From: Candidatus Gastranaerophilales bacterium
Lineage (GTDB): Bacteria; Cyanobacteriota; Vampirovibrionia; Gastranaerophilales; Gastranaerophilaceae
DNA: 64,000 bases
Reading direction: 5' to 3'
NCBI GenBank assembly: GCA_900768915.1
Contig: CAAGEQ010000022.1
Span: forward strand, 1-64,000
Shown: piece after piece, positions 16,890 to 25,869 of the stretch
How positions within the stretch are numbered: the first letter of the stretch is position 1
Layout: each line of letters begins with the position of its first letter
Translations under genes and position numbers: made by a program
Notes under the pieces: model-generated
Told to the model about the DNA's origin: nothing
What the model saw: the letters and a program-made list of their open reading frames with translations, nothing else
The model's database searches: none

Positions 16890-17288
16890 TCACTTTCCTA
16901 AATATTGTTCTAGTATAATACACGCACTTTCAATATCAACCAAAGATTTATTTTTTCTAAAATCGATTTTTCTATTTCTTAAATTTTCTTCTGCTAAATC
17001 AGAAGTCAATCGTTCATCTTCAAATATTATATCAAACTCATCAAAATTACCAGCGAAATTTTTACAATCTTCTGATTGAAAACCATAAGTTCCGTCCATA
17101 TTAACAGGTACGCCAACAACTATAACTTTAACATTATTTTCTTTTGCAATCTTTTTTATTTCTTTGATTGCTTCTTCTTCAGGTTTCCTAGGAACACAAC
17201 ATAAACCTTTTGCTGTAACGTGTAAATAATCACTTAAAGCAACACCTATACGTTTTGTTCCTACATCAAGACACATTATTTTATGCAT
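16890..17288 (-). CDS. ruvX: RuvX/YqgF family pre-16S rRNA nuclease / resolvase-like
   Basis: This RNase H-fold nuclease is implicated in 16S rRNA 5'-end processing, and was originally proposed as a Holliday junction resolvase. Catalytic acidic residues are in CLDVGTKRIGVALSD near the N-terminus, the EDERLTS segment, and VDIESACIILEQYL at the end. ATG 17288 was chosen by comparison with family N-termini (MRILGLD-like); the reading frame is open upstream but overlaps the preceding gene. The start overlaps that gene by eight bases. Length is 132 residues, typical. Confidence 0.92.
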   Translation of the reverse strand: MHKIMCLDVGTKRIGVALSDYLHVTAKGLCCVPRKPEEEAIKEIKKIAKENNVKVIVVGVPVNMDGTYGFQSEDCKNFAGNFDEFDIIFEDERLTSDLAEENLRNRKIDFRKNKSLVDIESACIILEQYLGK

Positions 17289-18876
17289 CTTCATTAACCC
17301 ATTTTGATTCAATAGTAGAAATAATCATATCTAATTGCATCAATTCAAATTCAGATGACAAGTGTTTATCTTTTTTGAACATGTTAGTTGTATTTGCTGA
17401 GTTTTTCAAATTCCAACGCTGCAATACGTAGTATTCGTAAATACTTTTTCTTAATATATTCATCAAGAATGATTTGTTATCACCAATTGAATAATACAAT
17501 TGAGCCTTTCTATTATCACCCTCTAATTGTTTTAAGTATGCTGTCAAATAGAAACGGTTTTTCCAATGTTCTATTTCTTCTGGTGTATAAACCTTTGAAT
17601 AGTTTTCTTCTAAAAACTTATCTAAATCAACATTAAAATCATTTGCTTTAAATACTTCATTCAAATTCTTAATCATATTTGCAAATTCTTTTGAAGTATA
17701 TTCATCATAAAACCAAGATTGAGAAATATCATCTAAACATAATTCATCAATATTTTCTTTCGTTAAATCTACAAATTCTAACTTGCATTCAGGCTTAGTT
17801 GGTTCAATATCCAACAAAGTATTTTTCCAACATACATATTCATAAGGAACAGAGTCTTTATTATAACGAGCCAATTTTTCTGCTCTATCAACTAAATACT
17901 TAACAACAGAATGTTCTACTTGGACTCCACCTTTTTCGCCATAGAACTTATGTAAAATTTTCTTCAAATCGGTTTTAGTAATTTCGTTAAAGCCAAAGCA
18001 ATCCAAAATACCGTATTTGTCATTCAATACCATTGCAACAAATTGAATAACTTCATCTTCTCTTATACGTGTAAATACAACGGCTTGATTACCATGTCCA
18101 TCTGGATAACTAATATAAGATTTGTATGGTTTTGAAGATTTTAAAATATTTTTATAAAAATCTAAAGTATTATCAACTCTTACACCAGACAATTTTAATA
18201 CTGACAAACCTTTATTCAATAATGGAATTAAATCTTCGCTAACAAAATCTTTTGCTTCTTCAAAAGCATGAAATGCTAATTGAGAACGAGATTCACTCAA
18301 TAATTTAATAACTTCTTTTGCCAACTCAGTTTTTGGATTATACAAGAATAATGGAATTAAAATATTTGCCAACGCATCTTGAGTATAATCTTCATTTAAT
18401 GCTCTGACCAAAACTAATTGATCATCTGGATTTAGTGCTGATAAGAAGTCAATAAAATCAATCTGTGCTTCAGGATTCATCAATGCAGAATTCAACATTT
18501 CTTTTGTTTCTTCTTCAACAATTTGATCAAATTCAGTAAAGTATCCATTTACTTCATCATAATGAACTTCGCTACCTAAATCTCTTAACAAATTAAAAGC
18601 AATCATTTTAGCATAATCGCTAATTTTTCTATCTCTGATAAATTCTCTTAAGTTTTCAACAAGGGTATCTTTATCAAATAATCTTGTTAAAATATAACAA
18701 ATAACAAATGCCTTTTGTTCTTTTGCTCTAGCCAATTCTTTTAACAAAACATCCATAATGGCTTGTTTATCTGGTTCAGCATCAAGTGTAGCAAACATTT
18801 CATCAGAAACGGCTGTTGTTGTTTGCAATTTAGTTATTAATGTTAAAATTTCTGCTCTAATTTGTATTTTATTCAT
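17281..18876 (-). CDS. Helical protein of unknown function
   Basis: I do not recognise this 531-residue soluble protein. It is predicted to be almost wholly alpha-helical, and the first 230 residues look like loosely repeated helical pairs (HEAT-like; e.g. LLKELARAKEQKAFVICYILTRL split by acidic loops). A mixed alpha/beta section around 240-300 contains YISYPDGHGNQAVVFTRIRED, and the C-terminal third is again helical. There is no signal peptide or membrane segment. It lies between the ClpX-type zinc finger and ruvX in one operon, overlapping ruvX, so a role in proteostasis or RNA/ribosome metabolism is possible but unproven. Confidence 0.8.
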   Translation of the reverse strand: MNKIQIRAEILTLITKLQTTTAVSDEMFATLDAEPDKQAIMDVLLKELARAKEQKAFVICYILTRLFDKDTLVENLREFIRDRKISDYAKMIAFNLLRDLGSEVHYDEVNGYFTEFDQIVEEETKEMLNSALMNPEAQIDFIDFLSALNPDDQLVLVRALNEDYTQDALANILIPLFLYNPKTELAKEVIKLLSESRSQLAFHAFEEAKDFVSEDLIPLLNKGLSVLKLSGVRVDNTLDFYKNILKSSKPYKSYISYPDGHGNQAVVFTRIREDEVIQFVAMVLNDKYGILDCFGFNEITKTDLKKILHKFYGEKGGVQVEHSVVKYLVDRAEKLARYNKDSVPYEYVCWKNTLLDIEPTKPECKLEFVDLTKENIDELCLDDISQSWFYDEYTSKEFANMIKNLNEVFKANDFNVDLDKFLEENYSKVYTPEEIEHWKNRFYLTAYLKQLEGDNRKAQLYYSIGDNKSFLMNILRKSIYEYYVLQRWNLKNSANTTNMFKKDKHLSSEFELMQLDMIISTIESKWVNEDA

Positions 18877-18884
18877 AATTATAT

Positions 18885-19178
18885 TTACCTACATTTACCC
18901 CAAAAGGCATCTAATATTGATTGAGCCTCTGCTGACGGCATTCTATCGTTCAAAATAAGATATTGAACAGCAATCATTGTACATTCTGAACAAATATTTA
19001 CACCTGGACCTTTAACCATTTTTACAACTTCTGTATTTGGTCTTCCACAGAAACTACAATAAACTCTTTCTTCTTGTTCTGATTCATTTTCAGAAGCCTT
19101 TGCTACTTCTTCTCTTTCTTCATCTTCTTTATGTTTAGAACGTTGTTCACCTAAACTAACAACTTTTTTATCTGACAT
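18885..19178 (-). CDS. Stand-alone ClpX-type zinc-binding domain protein
   Basis: A 97-residue protein. Residues 1-38 are charged and probably disordered. Residues 39-75 form a C4 zinc-binding domain like the N-terminal domain of ClpX: C41-x2-C44 in CSFCGRPNTEVVKMVKGPG and C63-x2-C66 in ICSECTMIA. In ClpX this domain dimerises and binds substrates and adaptors. No ATPase domain follows. It heads the operon that also carries the ATPase-less Clp_N protein. AAGGAG precedes the ATG, and a good promoter lies upstream (19232-19204). An adaptor or regulatory function for a Clp protease is inferred. Confidence 0.88.
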   Translation of the reverse strand: MSDKKVVSLGEQRSKHKEDEEREEVAKASENESEQEERVYCSFCGRPNTEVVKMVKGPGVNICSECTMIAVQYLILNDRMPSAEAQSILDAFWGKCR

Positions 19179-19203
19179 TAAAAACTCCTTATTATCTTAA
19201 TTT

Positions 19204-19232
19204 AGTTTACTACAAATTTTCTACTTTGTGAA
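19204..19232 (-). promoter_or_regulatory. Promoter of the zinc-finger/ruvX/tilS/hpt operon
   Basis: On the minus strand TTCACA (19232-19227) and TAAACT (19209-19204) are separated by 17 bases. They lie 26 bases before ATG 19178, leaving room for the AAGGAG site. Confidence 0.65.
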
Positions 19233-19318
19233 GATTGTAAAGAATTTAAGAAAATACTAGTAAGTTTATAAAAAAAATGTATAATAACAATTGTAGAAGT
19301 TATAATATTAGGTATTAA

Positions 19319-20620
19319 ATGCCAGAAATTTCAAGAATATTACCTACAGTTTCGACCAAATTAAACAGTTCAACCAAACAAAAAAATATAAGTACTAATT
19401 CTTTAAAATTTGAACACGATAAACTAGAATTATCAACTAAAGAAAAATATAAAAAGAACGCTGTGCTTATAACTGCATCAACAGGTCTAACTCTAAGTTC
19501 TCTATCATTAGGAATAATGATAGGTCGTAATCCTGCAAAAATGGCAAAAGTTTTACACGGCAATTCAACATTTATAAATAAAGCCTATGAAAAAGGTAAT
19601 AAAATTGCTGATGATATTTTAAATAAAACTGGTGATTACAAAATAAATTTGCCAACAGTTCTAAAAATATTCGAAAAGCCAACATACAAAACAGGTTTAC
19701 ACGCAGATATTGCAGAAACTGAAAGCATACTTGCTAAAAATAAGATTGCTCAAGACAAAAATACAATACGTGCTTTTAAACTCTTAAAACAAACATTGAA
19801 CAGACACTGCAATACTGTAGAACAAGAACTGTTAAAAGGTAATAAAGTTAATGAAAAGAAACGACAAGAACTATTTTCACGAGTAAGCAAACCATATTTA
19901 AGTACTATAAATAATTTTTTAGAAAATAATTTGACAAATAGCAAAGATTTACAAATGAAATTCAAACCATCGAATGCTGCTATGAGAAGTCAATTAAAAT
20001 CTTACATATCAGAATGTCCACAAAATGCACTTCCAACAAATGGTATTTTTTATCACGGAACAAAAAAAGCAAACAAAGTTTATGCAACAGGATTTAATAG
20101 TTATACAAGTAATCAATTGAGCAGAGAACAACGAGAACTAGGTGCTGGAGTATATGTTACACCTGATGTAAGAGTTGCTGCACATTTTTCAGGTTTGAAT
20201 GGTGATATTATACCAATCAAATTAACAAAAGATTCAAAAATCGCACTTGTAACCGAACAAAGTCATAGAGATTTACATAGACGTTTACTACCTTTTATCA
20301 ATGAACGTTATCCACTAAAAGAATTTAAAAAATTACCAATAGAAATTCAAAATGCTACAAAAGAATGTCTTATCCAAAAAGTTTTTCAAAAAGCAGGTTA
20401 TGATGCTGCGTACTTACCCAAAGGTGTAAAAAGTGATGGTGGATTATCAAATCTCTTCAATACAGATATGAATCAAGTAATAGGTGCAAAACAAAGACAA
20501 GTAGTTATTTTTACACCAGAAAAACTTGAAATTGCTCCACGAACATTCAAAGAACGTGTTAGCGATTTAAAAGAAAAATTCGATTCTTTTGTTTATAGAT
20601 TTCACAATTCACATGCATAA
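19319..20620 (+). CDS. ADP-ribosyltransferase-like protein, paralogue 1
   Basis: The 433-residue protein has a hydrophobic helix at about 48-70, a helical middle (85-230), and a C-terminal domain (about 240-410) with features of the PARP/DarT-like ADP-ribosyltransferase fold. These are FYHGTKK with H246, GAGVYVTPDVRVAAHFSG with Y279, and a late strand QRQVVIFTPEKL, where PARPs have the catalytic Glu but this protein has Q394. The assignment is from motif order, not a proven homology. No Sec signal is evident, only the internal hydrophobic segment. TATAAT boxes lie at 19280-19285 and 19301-19306, and AGG at 19310-19312 is a weak ribosome-binding site. It has a tandem paralogue downstream. Glycohydrolase, toxin or host-directed effector roles are all open. 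Confidence 0.7.
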   Translation: MPEISRILPTVSTKLNSSTKQKNISTNSLKFEHDKLELSTKEKYKKNAVLITASTGLTLSSLSLGIMIGRNPAKMAKVLHGNSTFINKAYEKGNKIADDILNKTGDYKINLPTVLKIFEKPTYKTGLHADIAETESILAKNKIAQDKNTIRAFKLLKQTLNRHCNTVEQELLKGNKVNEKKRQELFSRVSKPYLSTINNFLENNLTNSKDLQMKFKPSNAAMRSQLKSYISECPQNALPTNGIFYHGTKKANKVYATGFNSYTSNQLSREQRELGAGVYVTPDVRVAAHFSGLNGDIIPIKLTKDSKIALVTEQSHRDLHRRLLPFINERYPLKEFKKLPIEIQNATKECLIQKVFQKAGYDAAYLPKGVKSDGGLSNLFNTDMNQVIGAKQRQVVIFTPEKLEIAPRTFKERVSDLKEKFDSFVYRFHNSHA

Positions 20621-20688
20621 ATATTAAACTTTTTTAACAAAAAGTTTCAAATACGCAAATTTTTGTACTAAAAATCCTTTATTCATAT

Positions 20689-22002
20689 ATGACAGAAATT
20701 TCTAAAATTACTTCGACTAACACAACAGCAAATATTGAGCCTAAAAAAACAGGTGAAATAAAACCAAATGAAACTGGACTAAAACAGGATACCGTTGATA
20801 TTTCATCTTCTAAAAAGAATATCAAAAAGTGTGCGTTGATTGCTACTGCAATTGGTACAGCCGGTAGTGCTATCGCCCTTGCTGTAATGATTGGGCGAAA
20901 TCCAGCAAAAGCAGCAAAAGTTCTAAAAGGAAATTCTGAATTTACAAATGAAATTTATAAAGAAGGTAATAAATTAGCAGATGAATTGCTTCATAGAGAA
21001 GGAACTTTTAAAACTTCTTTAAATGATTTCATGACACTTTTTAAGCCTACAGAATACAGATCAAAAGCACATCAAAATTTTGCAGATATTGAAAAATATA
21101 TAGAAGAGCATAATCTTACTCCTGATGCAGATACTGCAAAAGCATTAAAAGAATTAAAATTAGAATTAAACAGATATACAACAAATATTGAACAAGAATT
21201 TGCACAAGGCAAAGATATCGATGCCTATAAAAAAGCCTCAGAATTCACAAAAACAAATGAAGAACGAATAAATCAAGTAAAATCCTTCTTTGAGAAGCAA
21301 GAAGGTATAGATTACAATCGTAGTACACTAATGTACAGATTAGAAGATTCAAGTAATCTGCAATTATATCCAAATATAACAGAATGTCCTAGAGATATTC
21401 TTCCTCAAGATGGAACTTTTTTCCATGGAACCAAAAAGGCAGGAAAAGTATATAACAATGGTTTTACTAATCATGCCAGCAATCAAATAGAAACAGCCGC
21501 TCGTGAACTAGGAGCAGGTGTTTATGTTACTCCTGATGTGGGTGTTGCATCTTATTTTTCTGGATTATTCGGAAATATTATACCTGTTCAAATGCAACAA
21601 GATGCTAAAATTGCATTAGTAACAGAAAATAGTCATAGAGCATTTTTCGATACTCTTAACTCTTTCATTACAGAGAGAATGCCGGCAGAAGAACTTAAAA
21701 ACATTGCTGCGGGCAAAAAGAATGCAATGATTGAATGTTTAACAGAAAAAGTTTTTAAAGCCGCTGGATATGATGCTGCATATATTCCAAAAGGAGTAAA
21801 AGGCGGTGGTGGTTTATTTAATTTAGCTCCGAACATAAATGAAGCAATTGGGAAAAAACAATCACAACTAATTGTTTATAACCCCGAAAAACTTGAAATT
21901 GCACCAAGAACATTAAAAGAACGTTTTAGTGATGTTGGAGAAAAATTTGCAGCCTTAAAAAGGGCTATGCAATACGCTAACGACCACCCTTTAGGTTTCT
22001 AA
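20689..22002 (+). CDS. ADP-ribosyltransferase-like protein, paralogue 2
   Basis: A 437-residue paralogue of the preceding gene, collinear over its whole length. Shared stretches include MIGRNPAKxAKVLxGN (67-82), FHGTKKAGKVY with H246, RELGAGVYVTPD with Y279, NSHR, GYDAAYIPKGVK and NPEKLEIAPRT. The position equivalent to the PARP catalytic Glu is Q393 (QSQLIVYNP). The hydrophobic segment is at about 48-68. The N-terminal 45 residues are divergent, low-complexity and Thr/Lys-rich. It starts 68 bases after the first paralogue with no terminator between them, so co-transcription is likely. The stop overlaps the convergent MATE gene by four bases. Confidence 0.7.
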   Translation: MTEISKITSTNTTANIEPKKTGEIKPNETGLKQDTVDISSSKKNIKKCALIATAIGTAGSAIALAVMIGRNPAKAAKVLKGNSEFTNEIYKEGNKLADELLHREGTFKTSLNDFMTLFKPTEYRSKAHQNFADIEKYIEEHNLTPDADTAKALKELKLELNRYTTNIEQEFAQGKDIDAYKKASEFTKTNEERINQVKSFFEKQEGIDYNRSTLMYRLEDSSNLQLYPNITECPRDILPQDGTFFHGTKKAGKVYNNGFTNHASNQIETAARELGAGVYVTPDVGVASYFSGLFGNIIPVQMQQDAKIALVTENSHRAFFDTLNSFITERMPAEELKNIAAGKKNAMIECLTEKVFKAAGYDAAYIPKGVKGGGGLFNLAPNINEAIGKKQSQLIVYNPEKLEIAPRTLKERFSDVGEKFAALKRAMQYANDHPLGF

Positions 22003-23318
22003 TTTAGATATTTTTTCTTTAATCGTTTAAGAATAAATACCAAACAAGTTGCAAGTATTAAACTCAACAAGAAAGAAGATATACATAGAGCCGACCAACA
22101 ACCAAATAGATACATTTTACGCACAATTCCTAAATATGTACCTAATGTTACACTTATCAACAAATAAGCAATAACATTTGCACCCATCACAAAACCCGTT
22201 TTTTTTAGACCTTTATATATTCCACCTAAGGCAGATTGCAAACCATCAGACAACTGAAATACTGCAACCAAAACCATAGCAGGTGTTATCAAAGTAACCA
22301 AACTTTTATCAGTTGTAAAAATTGATGCTAATTGTGATGGAAATATTGACAATACTAATGCTGAAAACGTCATAAAAGATAATGTCACACCAACACCATT
22401 TTTGATATATTTAATCAATTCTGTGTAATTCCTTGCACCATTTGCATAACCGATTTTAACAGCAAGTGCATTAGATATTCCCATTGGTATCATAAACATT
22501 GTACTGCTGATTACCAATATAATATTATGAGCAGCAGCATAAGCACCCGATACACGACCTAAAACAATAGCAATATAATTAAATGCTAAAAACTCAATCA
22601 TAATCGCTGCTGAAATTGGAATACCTATTTTAAATATTTGTTTATAATAATTTGTATCCTTAAACGATGTAAAATTAAATTTCCATAAACAATAACCTAA
22701 CAATGCTAATGCAATAGCAGTTCTAACAAATGTTGTTGCTAATGCAATACCTGCCACACCCATTGCTGGGAATCCATACCAACCAAATACAAATATACAA
22801 TTCAAATATAAATTCAAAAATACAGATAATATCATCAAAAAGTTTGGAACAAAAACAATTTCATAAGATTGCAAAAATTCTTTTAATGCAACATTTAACT
22901 CCGCTCCAAATGTTGAAAATGCCAAGATGAACGTAAATTTTTGAATATCTTTCAATAAGTTTGGTTCATATCCCAAATACTTCAACAATGGAATATAAGC
23001 AAATGTTGCAAACATCAAAATTGTTGCCATTATCAAAGCAAATTTTACAGTTGGATAAAAATATTTTTTTGTACCAATTTTTGCACCTCTATAATTTGAT
23101 AACAATGGTGATATACTCACTGTTAACCCAACTCCAAACATCATAACAGTTGCATGTATAGATGTAGCAATACTAATTGCAGCAAGAGCAGATGTTGAAT
23201 AACGTCCACCAACAAAGCAATCTACTGCACCCAACAAAATCATGCCCAAATTTCCCATGATTATCGGTAGTGCTAATTGAAATAACTCTTGGATATATTT
23301 TTTTTCAAAAATCTTCAT
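21999..23318 (-). CDS. MATE family efflux transporter
   Basis: A 439-residue integral membrane protein with 12 predicted helices in two similar halves. The start (FQLALPIIMGNLGMILLGAVD) and the middle repeat (FKIGIPISAAIMIEFLAF) are typical of MATE antiporters, which expel cationic drugs, dyes or metabolites using Na+ or H+ gradients. The substrate is unknown. It follows queA by two bases, so it is the last gene of the yidC-queA-MATE operon, and its stop overlaps that of the convergent upstream gene. Confidence 0.9.
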   Translation of the reverse strand: MKIFEKKYIQELFQLALPIIMGNLGMILLGAVDCFVGGRYSTSALAAISIATSIHATVMMFGVGLTVSISPLLSNYRGAKIGTKKYFYPTVKFALIMATILMFATFAYIPLLKYLGYEPNLLKDIQKFTFILAFSTFGAELNVALKEFLQSYEIVFVPNFLMILSVFLNLYLNCIFVFGWYGFPAMGVAGIALATTFVRTAIALALLGYCLWKFNFTSFKDTNYYKQIFKIGIPISAAIMIEFLAFNYIAIVLGRVSGAYAAAHNIILVISSTMFMIPMGISNALAVKIGYANGARNYTELIKYIKNGVGVTLSFMTFSALVLSIFPSQLASIFTTDKSLVTLITPAMVLVAVFQLSDGLQSALGGIYKGLKKTGFVMGANVIAYLLISVTLGTYLGIVRKMYLFGCWSALCISSFLLSLILATCLVFILKRLKKKYLN

Positions 23319-23320
23319 AA

Positions 23321-24379
23321 CTATTTATCTATAAACATACAGTCGCCATAACTGTAAAATCTGTATTTGTTTTCTATTGCTGAATGATATGCATTAAATA
23401 TACATTCTTTTCCGGCTAATGCTGAAACAAGCATCAATAATGTTGATTTTGGCAAATGGAAATTCGTAATCAATTTATCAATAACTTTAAATTCATAAGG
23501 CGGATAAATAAATAATGTTGAAGATGAACTACACTCTTTTATTTCTCCAAATTCTTTATATGCCGATTCCAATGTTCTTACAGTTGTTGTACCGACAGCA
23601 ACAACCTTTTTACCTGCTTTTTTTGCTTCATTTATCAATTCAGCAGTTTCTTTTGAAATAAGGTAGGCTTCTGAATCCATCTTGTGTTCTAAAACATTTT
23701 CACATTTAACAGGTCTAAAAGTTCCCAAACCAACATTTAAAGTAACAAAACCTATTTCAACACCTTTGTTTCTAAGTTTGTCTAATATTTCTGTTGTAAA
23801 ATGCAAACCAGCAGTTGGTGCTGCAACAGAGCCTTCATTTTTAGCATAAACGGTTTGATAACGTTCATAATCTAATTTTTTTAATTCATCAGATGACATC
23901 TTGCGTTCAATATATGGTGGTAAAGGAACATTACCAACTTCTGATAACACACCATAAATATCACCCTCATAATCAAGTTGTACAAGCCACTTACCATCAT
24001 CTTCTAGTGGTTCAATAACAGTCGCTGAAAGTTTTTCTGATATTGTAATTTTTGTTCCAATTTTTACACGTTTTGACGGTTTAATTAAAACTTCCCAACA
24101 TTTATTTTCTTTTTGTTTAAGCAAGAAAATTTCAATCTTTGCACCAGTATCTTTATGACCGTACAATCTTGCAGGAATAACCTTTGTATTATTCAAAATC
24201 AAGACACAATTTTCGTCTAAATAATCTACAATATCAAAGAAATGTTTATGTTCTATTTCACCTGTTTCTGGGTGTAATACCATCATCTTTGAATAATCTC
24301 TTTTTTGAGATGGTGTTTGTGCAATCAATTCTTCAGGCAATTCATAATCAAAATCAGATAATTTTAAAACATCAACCAT
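23321..24379 (-). CDS. queA: S-adenosylmethionine:tRNA ribosyltransferase-isomerase
   Basis: QueA transfers the ribosyl part of SAM to 7-aminomethyl-7-deazaguanine in tRNA, forming epoxyqueuosine. The family pattern is clear: LSDFDYELPEELIAQTP at the N-terminus, LNNTKVIPARLYG, AAPTAGLHFT, VTLNVGLGTFRPV and TNFHLPKSTLLMLVSA. Length is 352 residues, normal. It is separated from yidC upstream by two bases. Confidence 0.96.
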   Translation of the reverse strand: MVDVLKLSDFDYELPEELIAQTPSQKRDYSKMMVLHPETGEIEHKHFFDIVDYLDENCVLILNNTKVIPARLYGHKDTGAKIEIFLLKQKENKCWEVLIKPSKRVKIGTKITISEKLSATVIEPLEDDGKWLVQLDYEGDIYGVLSEVGNVPLPPYIERKMSSDELKKLDYERYQTVYAKNEGSVAAPTAGLHFTTEILDKLRNKGVEIGFVTLNVGLGTFRPVKCENVLEHKMDSEAYLISKETAELINEAKKAGKKVVAVGTTTVRTLESAYKEFGEIKECSSSSTLFIYPPYEFKVIDKLITNFHLPKSTLLMLVSALAGKECIFNAYHSAIENKYRFYSYGDCMFIDK

Positions 24380-24381
24380 GA

Positions 24382-25467
24382 CTATTCCTTTGCTTGAATT
24401 TGTTTTGCATCAGCAACTTCTTCATCAGATACTTTTGCTTTTTTGTCAGCAAATTCTATATCAAGTTTTTTGTTAATCAAAATTGTTTGAATAATTTGAA
24501 CAATGTTGCTTGAAATCAAGTATAACAACACACCTGCAGGAATTGGAATAAGAACGAATGTACCACACAACATAATTGGCATGAACATGTTCATTGATTT
24601 TTGCATTGCTGCTTGTGATGGATCAATTTCTTGACCTTTGTTCATCGCCATCATTGCTTTTTGAGTAAATACCATTGTTAAGCCAAACAATAAAATTAAT
24701 GCTAATACATCAAAATGGAATTGAGATTTAACAACCTTAGTAGGAACAGTTGCTGTTAGTAAGAAACCTTGTCTTTCAAATGTGATAAGTTCTGTTTCCT
24801 TAGTCATTACGTTTGTAACTTCAACATCTGCTTTTTGAATCTTATCTAATTGACTAAATTTCAAATCTTTTAAACTATCAATATTCATTTTCAAATCAAT
24901 AGGTTGACCAGGAGTCAAAGCACCTTGAATTGCAACTGCATCATTTGGTTTATCAATTTTAACATTTTTAAGAGTTTCATTTTTCAAATATACAACAGCA
25001 GATTTGCCAGTCATGAATTTTGCAGTTGAAGAAACACCCATAACACCATCTTTTGAAATACCAGCATTTGTTCTAAGTGTTGAATCTAAACTATTAACAA
25101 ACAAGAATGGAGCACTTCCTGCCATTTGAATAAATTGTGGACTCATTAAAGATGAATATAACAAGATAAAAATTGGCATTTGAATTAATAAAGGAAAACA
25201 ACCTGACATTGGGTTAAAATTATGTTCCTTATAGAATTTCATCATTTTGCGTTGCATAGTTTGAGGATCATTTTTGTAACGTTCTTGAATGGCTTTCATA
25301 CGTGGTTGAAGTGTCTGCATTTGTTTCATTGAACGTTGTTGAGAAACACTTAATGGCCACATCGCCATTCTAACAATTACTGTTAATAAAATAATACCTA
25401 AACCATAACTACCGGCAATTTCTGATAATATCTTTAAAATTTTTATAGTTAAACCAATAAAATCCAT
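24382..25467 (-). CDS. yidC: Membrane protein insertase YidC
   Basis: YidC inserts and folds membrane proteins, alone or with SecY. The 361-residue protein has the conserved core: a helix near 15-35 (GLGIILLTVIVRMAMWPL), the cytoplasmic hairpin with KMMKFYKEHNFNPMSGCFP, and three further helices, ending in a charged tail. It lacks the large periplasmic domain of proteobacterial YidC but has an insert of roughly 110 residues between helices 2 and 3. AGGGAAGAG precedes the ATG. The usual rpmH-rnpA neighbours are absent; queA follows instead. Confidence 0.94.
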   Translation of the reverse strand: MDFIGLTIKILKILSEIAGSYGLGIILLTVIVRMAMWPLSVSQQRSMKQMQTLQPRMKAIQERYKNDPQTMQRKMMKFYKEHNFNPMSGCFPLLIQMPIFILLYSSLMSPQFIQMAGSAPFLFVNSLDSTLRTNAGISKDGVMGVSSTAKFMTGKSAVVYLKNETLKNVKIDKPNDAVAIQGALTPGQPIDLKMNIDSLKDLKFSQLDKIQKADVEVTNVMTKETELITFERQGFLLTATVPTKVVKSQFHFDVLALILLFGLTMVFTQKAMMAMNKGQEIDPSQAAMQKSMNMFMPIMLCGTFVLIPIPAGVLLYLISSNIVQIIQTILINKKLDIEFADKKAKVSDEEVADAKQIQAKE

Positions 25468-25644
25468 ATCTCTTCCCTAAACTTTCTTTTCAAATCTATT
25501 TATCACATGCTCATAAATCTAAAAATAATTAATATGAGTACAAAAATAAGATAACTTAAAAGCATTTTCAAGTCAAATTAAAGATATAAAACCTAGTAAA
25601 AATAGGGTATTCAGATTTTTTTCAAAACTTCAAAAAAAAATCAC

Positions 25645-25672
25645 TTTACAAAAAATTATTTTTTGATAACAT
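25645..25672 (+). promoter_or_regulatory. Possible promoter of tRNA-Asn
   Basis: TTTACA at 25645-25650 and TAACAT at 25667-25672 with a 16-base spacer, ending 16 bases before the tRNA 5' end. Confidence 0.45.
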
Positions 25673-25688
25673 AGAAGTATAGAGATAT

Positions 25689-25760
25689 TCCTCAGTAGCT
25701 CAATGGTGGAGCAACCGGCTGTTAACCGGTAGGTTGTTGGTTCGAGCCCAACCTGGGGAG
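25689..25760 (+). tRNA. tRNA-Asn (anticodon GTT)
   Basis: A full cloverleaf: acceptor TCCTCAG/CTGGGGA, D arm GCTC...GAGC, anticodon arm ACCGG-CTGTTAA-CCGGT with anticodon GTT, T arm GTTGG-TTCGAGC-CCAAC, discriminator G. The 3' CCA is not encoded. A T run follows directly. Confidence 0.95.
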
Positions 25761-25781
25761 TATTTTTTTTACGAATTTTAG

Positions 25782-25808
25782 AAAAGTCGGTATTACACCG
25801 ACTTTTTT
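25782..25808. terminator. Terminator after tRNA-Asn
   Basis: AAAAGTCGGT (25782-25791) pairs with ACCGACTTTT (25797-25806) around loop ATTAC, followed by TT. It ends the tRNA transcript and precedes the promoter of the next gene. Confidence 0.8.
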
Positions 25809-25833
25809 CATTATTTAACATCTGTTAAAAACA

Positions 25834-25862
25834 TTGAAGAACAACTTATTTTTATATATAAT
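25834..25862 (+). promoter_or_regulatory. Promoter abutting a start codon (leaderless type)
   Basis: TTGAAG at 25834-25839 and a perfect TATAAT at 25857-25862, 17 bases apart. The -10 box ends seven bases before ATG 25870, so the mRNA would start at the AUG. There is no ribosome-binding site. Confidence 0.75.
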
Positions 25863-25869
25863 TCATTCT

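Noticed and set aside
25630..25821. Minus-strand reading frame across tRNA-Asn
   Set aside because: It is the antisense of a tRNA gene; the VGLEPTTYRLTAGCSTIELL-type product is a known artefact of tRNA antisense translation.
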